Below, piece by piece: positions 6,062 through 7,558 of a stretch of DNA of 7,558 bases. The position numbers were made by a program, and so were the translations under genes. The stretch covers positions 1 through 7,558 of the forward strand of contig JAEWHB010000004.1 of assembly GCA_023388015.1 (NCBI GenBank). Direction: 5' to 3'. Positions within the stretch are counted from its first letter, which is position 1. Every line of letters begins with the position of its first letter. The notes beneath the pieces were generated by a model, which saw only the letters and a program-made list of their open reading frames with translations, was not told the origin of the DNA and did not search any database. This stretch comes from Bacteroidota bacterium. GTDB lineage: Bacteria > Bacteroidota > Bacteroidia > Flavobacteriales > Weeksellaceae.

Positions 6062-6484
6062 ATGAAAAGTTACATAATTGCGGTAGATTTTGACGGCACA
6101 ATTGTAGAAGATGCCTATCCGAGAATCGGGAAACCGATGCTTTTTGCTTTTGAATCGCTAAAACAACTCCAGATGCAAGGTCACCGTTTGGTGCTTTGGA
6201 CTTATCGTCACGGAAAAGCATTGGAAGAAGCCGTGGAATTTTGTCGTGAAAACGGAATTGAGTTTTATGCAGTCAATTCCAGTTTTGAAGAGGAAATTTT
6301 TGACGGAACTACCCAAAGCCGTAAAATTCATGCAGATGTTTTCATTGACGACCGGAATTTGGGCGGATTTCCAGGTTGGGGCGAAATCGTGCAAATCATC
6401 AATAAGCGAATTGAATTTTCCATTGGCGAGCACGGAAAAGTAAAAGAAAGAAAAAAGAAAAAAAGAGGATTTTTCGGGTTATGA
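6062..6484 (+). CDS. Small HAD-superfamily hydrolase (BT0820-like)
   Basis: A 140-residue protein with a minimal HAD fold, probably a cytoplasmic phosphatase or related phosphotransferase; the substrate is unknown. Motif I is DFDGT (D9 nucleophile, D11 acid/base), motif II is T47 in VLWTYR, motif III is probably K88, and motif IV is FIDDR (D96, D97). The core has no cap domain to speak of, and it resembles the small Bacteroidota proteins typified by Bacteroides BT_0820, known from structural genomics; this match is from memory. The C-terminus is a basic tail, KVKERKKKKRGFFGL (126-140), encoded by A-rich DNA with runs of six and seven A. The gene is first in an operon with map and dgkA, and its stop overlaps the map start (ATGA). 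Its own promoter is at 6006-6033. Confidence 0.85.
   Translation: MKSYIIAVDFDGTIVEDAYPRIGKPMLFAFESLKQLQMQGHRLVLWTYRHGKALEEAVEFCRENGIEFYAVNSSFEEEIFDGTTQSRKIHADVFIDDRNLGGFPGWGEIVQIINKRIEFSIGEHGKVKERKKKKRGFFGL
6464..6469 (+). promoter_or_regulatory. Possible Shine-Dalgarno for map
   Basis: AGAGGA ends 11 bases before the map ATG at 6481. Such purine-rich sites are uncommon in the other gene starts of this window. The spacing is a little long, and the site is also part of codons for the HAD protein tail, so it may be coincidence. Confidence 0.3.
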
Positions 6485-7296
6485 TTCATTTAAAAAACAA
6501 AGAAGAACTGGAATTGATGTACCAATCTGCCCAGCTAGTTTCCAAAACTTTGGGAATGCTGGCAAAGGAAATCAAACCCGGTATAAAGTCGATTGATCTC
6601 GACAAATTAGCACATGATTTCATCAAAGATCATGGGGGCGAACCAGCATTTTTGGGTTATGGCGGATTTCCTTATTCGCTTTGTATTTCGCCCAATGAAC
6701 AAGTCGTTCACGGATTTCCAAATGGCGATATTTTGAAGGACGGCGACATCCTTTCGGTGGATTGTGGTGTTTATATGAACGGTTTTGTGGGTGATCATGC
6801 TTATACATTTGAAGTGGGCGAAGTAGCCGATGATATCAAAAAATTACTCCGAATTACCAAAGAATCTTTGTACAAAGGAATTGAACAAGTTTTACCCGGA
6901 AATCGTGTGGGCGATATTGGCCACGCCATCCAAACTTATTGCGAAAAGGAAGGTTATGGAGTGGTGAAAGAACTGGTCGGTCATGGTGTGGGAAGAGAAA
7001 TGCATGAAGATCCGCAAGTTCCGAATTACGGAAGAAGAGGTTCTGGGAAAGTGCTGAAAGAAGGAATCGTTTTGGCAATCGAACCTATGATCAATATGGG
7101 GACCGATAAAGTTCGTTTTCATAAAGACGGATGGACAGTGACAACACGCGACAATCAGCCGTCGGCGCATTTCGAACACGATGTTGCCATTATGGATGGA
7201 AAACCGACTTTGCTTTCTACATTTAAATATGTATATGAAGCTTTGGGAATTGAATCTGACGAAGAAGACCCGTTTTTGTACAAAAAACCTTCCTGA
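6481..7296 (+). CDS. map: Type I methionine aminopeptidase
   Basis: This enzyme removes the initiator methionine from nascent proteins in the cytoplasm and is normally essential. At 271 residues it is slightly longer than E. coli MetAP, with the extra length in an acidic C-terminal tail. All the known metal ligands and active-site histidines are present with a constant shift of two to three from E. coli: H77 (VVHGFP), D94 (SVDCG), D105 (GDHAYTF), H168 (VGHGVG), H175 (MHEDP), E201 (AIEPM) and E232 (FEHDV). The ATG overlaps the stop of the HAD gene by 4 bases and its own stop overlaps the next start (TGATG), so translation of the three genes is probably coupled. The frame also stays open upstream of the ATG across an A7 run, noted under findings. 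Confidence 0.97.
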   Translation: MIHLKNKEELELMYQSAQLVSKTLGMLAKEIKPGIKSIDLDKLAHDFIKDHGGEPAFLGYGGFPYSLCISPNEQVVHGFPNGDILKDGDILSVDCGVYMNGFVGDHAYTFEVGEVADDIKKLLRITKESLYKGIEQVLPGNRVGDIGHAIQTYCEKEGYGVVKELVGHGVGREMHEDPQVPNYGRRGSGKVLKEGIVLAIEPMINMGTDKVRFHKDGWTVTTRDNQPSAHFEHDVAIMDGKPTLLSTFKYVYEALGIESDEEDPFLYKKPS

Positions 7297-7558
7297 TGTT
7301 CCGCTACCTCCGTTCCATCAGATTTGCCGTAAACGGATTGTTTTATGCACTTCGAACGGAACGAAACGTTCAAATTTGGTTGGGCGTTGCCGTCCTTACT
7401 TTTCTGTTTTCAATCTGGATGGAAATTTCCCAAACCGAATTTTTAATCATTCTTCTTTGGATGTCGCTAATTGGGACTGCTGAATATTTGAATACTTCGA
7501 TTGAGAAATTATCGGATCGTGTAACGCTCGAATACGATGAACAAATCCGACGTGTAAA
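7296..7558 (+). CDS. dgkA: Diacylglycerol/undecaprenol kinase family protein, 3' end cut by window edge
   Basis: DgkA-type proteins are small trimeric inner-membrane kinases that phosphorylate diacylglycerol (Gram-negative type) or undecaprenol, recycling lipids for membrane or cell-wall synthesis. From the ATG at 7296, 87 codons are open to the edge; the family is about 120 residues, so the last membrane helix is missing. Visible marks: an amphipathic start with RFAVNGLFYALRTERNVQIW (E22 matches E28 of E. coli DgkA), a hydrophobic helix at about 27-40, a second at 48-62, and the signature AEYLNTSIEKLSDRV with E63, N66 and E70 matching the catalytic and metal residues E69, N72 and E76. Lipid choice cannot be told from this part. 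The start overlaps the map stop (TGATG), so it is the third gene of the operon. Confidence 0.9.
   Translation, partial: MFRYLRSIRFAVNGLFYALRTERNVQIWLGVAVLTFLFSIWMEISQTEFLIILLWMSLIGTAEYLNTSIEKLSDRVTLEYDEQIRRV

Noticed and set aside
7181..7483. 100-residue plus-strand frame across the end of map and the start of dgkA
   Set aside because: It is out of frame with both recognised genes and carries no family motif; the true frames hold clear MetAP and DgkA residues.
1..7558. A novel defence, mobile or CRISPR-type system
   Set aside because: I looked for nucleases, transposases, integrases, toxin-antitoxin pairs, repeat-spacer arrays and tRNA-linked attachment sites and saw none; the genes are housekeeping apart from the small lipoprotein.

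Overview
This window looks like chromosomal DNA of a Bacteroidota bacterium, most likely class Flavobacteriia and perhaps the Chryseobacterium/Kaistella group. Three things point there: the proteins have a flavobacterial look, strong Shine-Dalgarno sites are mostly missing, and promoter boxes of the Bacteroidota type (TTG, then TAnnTTTG) stand before genes. The family level is inferred from remembered gene order and protein character, not from a database comparison.

Left part, minus strand (1-1797): kpsF/kdsD, for arabinose-5-phosphate isomerase (first step of Kdo synthesis for lipopolysaccharide), is followed with a 1-nt stop/start overlap by tatC, the core of the twin-arginine protein translocase, which runs off the left edge. 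A 141-bp divergent intergenic region (1798-1938) separates this pair from recQ and holds likely promoters for both directions and a nested inverted-repeat structure.

Middle, plus strand (1939-6020): recQ, a full-length RecQ helicase whose four zinc-binding cysteines are all replaced; a small, clearly more AT-rich lipoprotein gene of unknown function, bordered on both sides by copies of a short intergenic repeat; and gpmI, the cofactor-independent phosphoglycerate mutase of glycolysis.

Right part, plus strand (6021-7558): a good Bacteroidota promoter just after gpmI leads a tightly packed operon: a small HAD-family hydrolase, map (methionine aminopeptidase, ATGA overlap) and a dgkA-type membrane lipid kinase (TGATG overlap, cut by the right edge).

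Most of the window is ordinary housekeeping sequence. I see no phage, insertion sequence, CRISPR array, toxin-antitoxin pair, RNA gene or recognisable new defence system. The points worth a second look are the zinc-less RecQ, the TatC with a missing membrane glutamate, the repeat-flanked lipoprotein gene whose start codon lies inside a repeat, and the structured divergent promoter region. No stretch over 300 bases lacks a gene.
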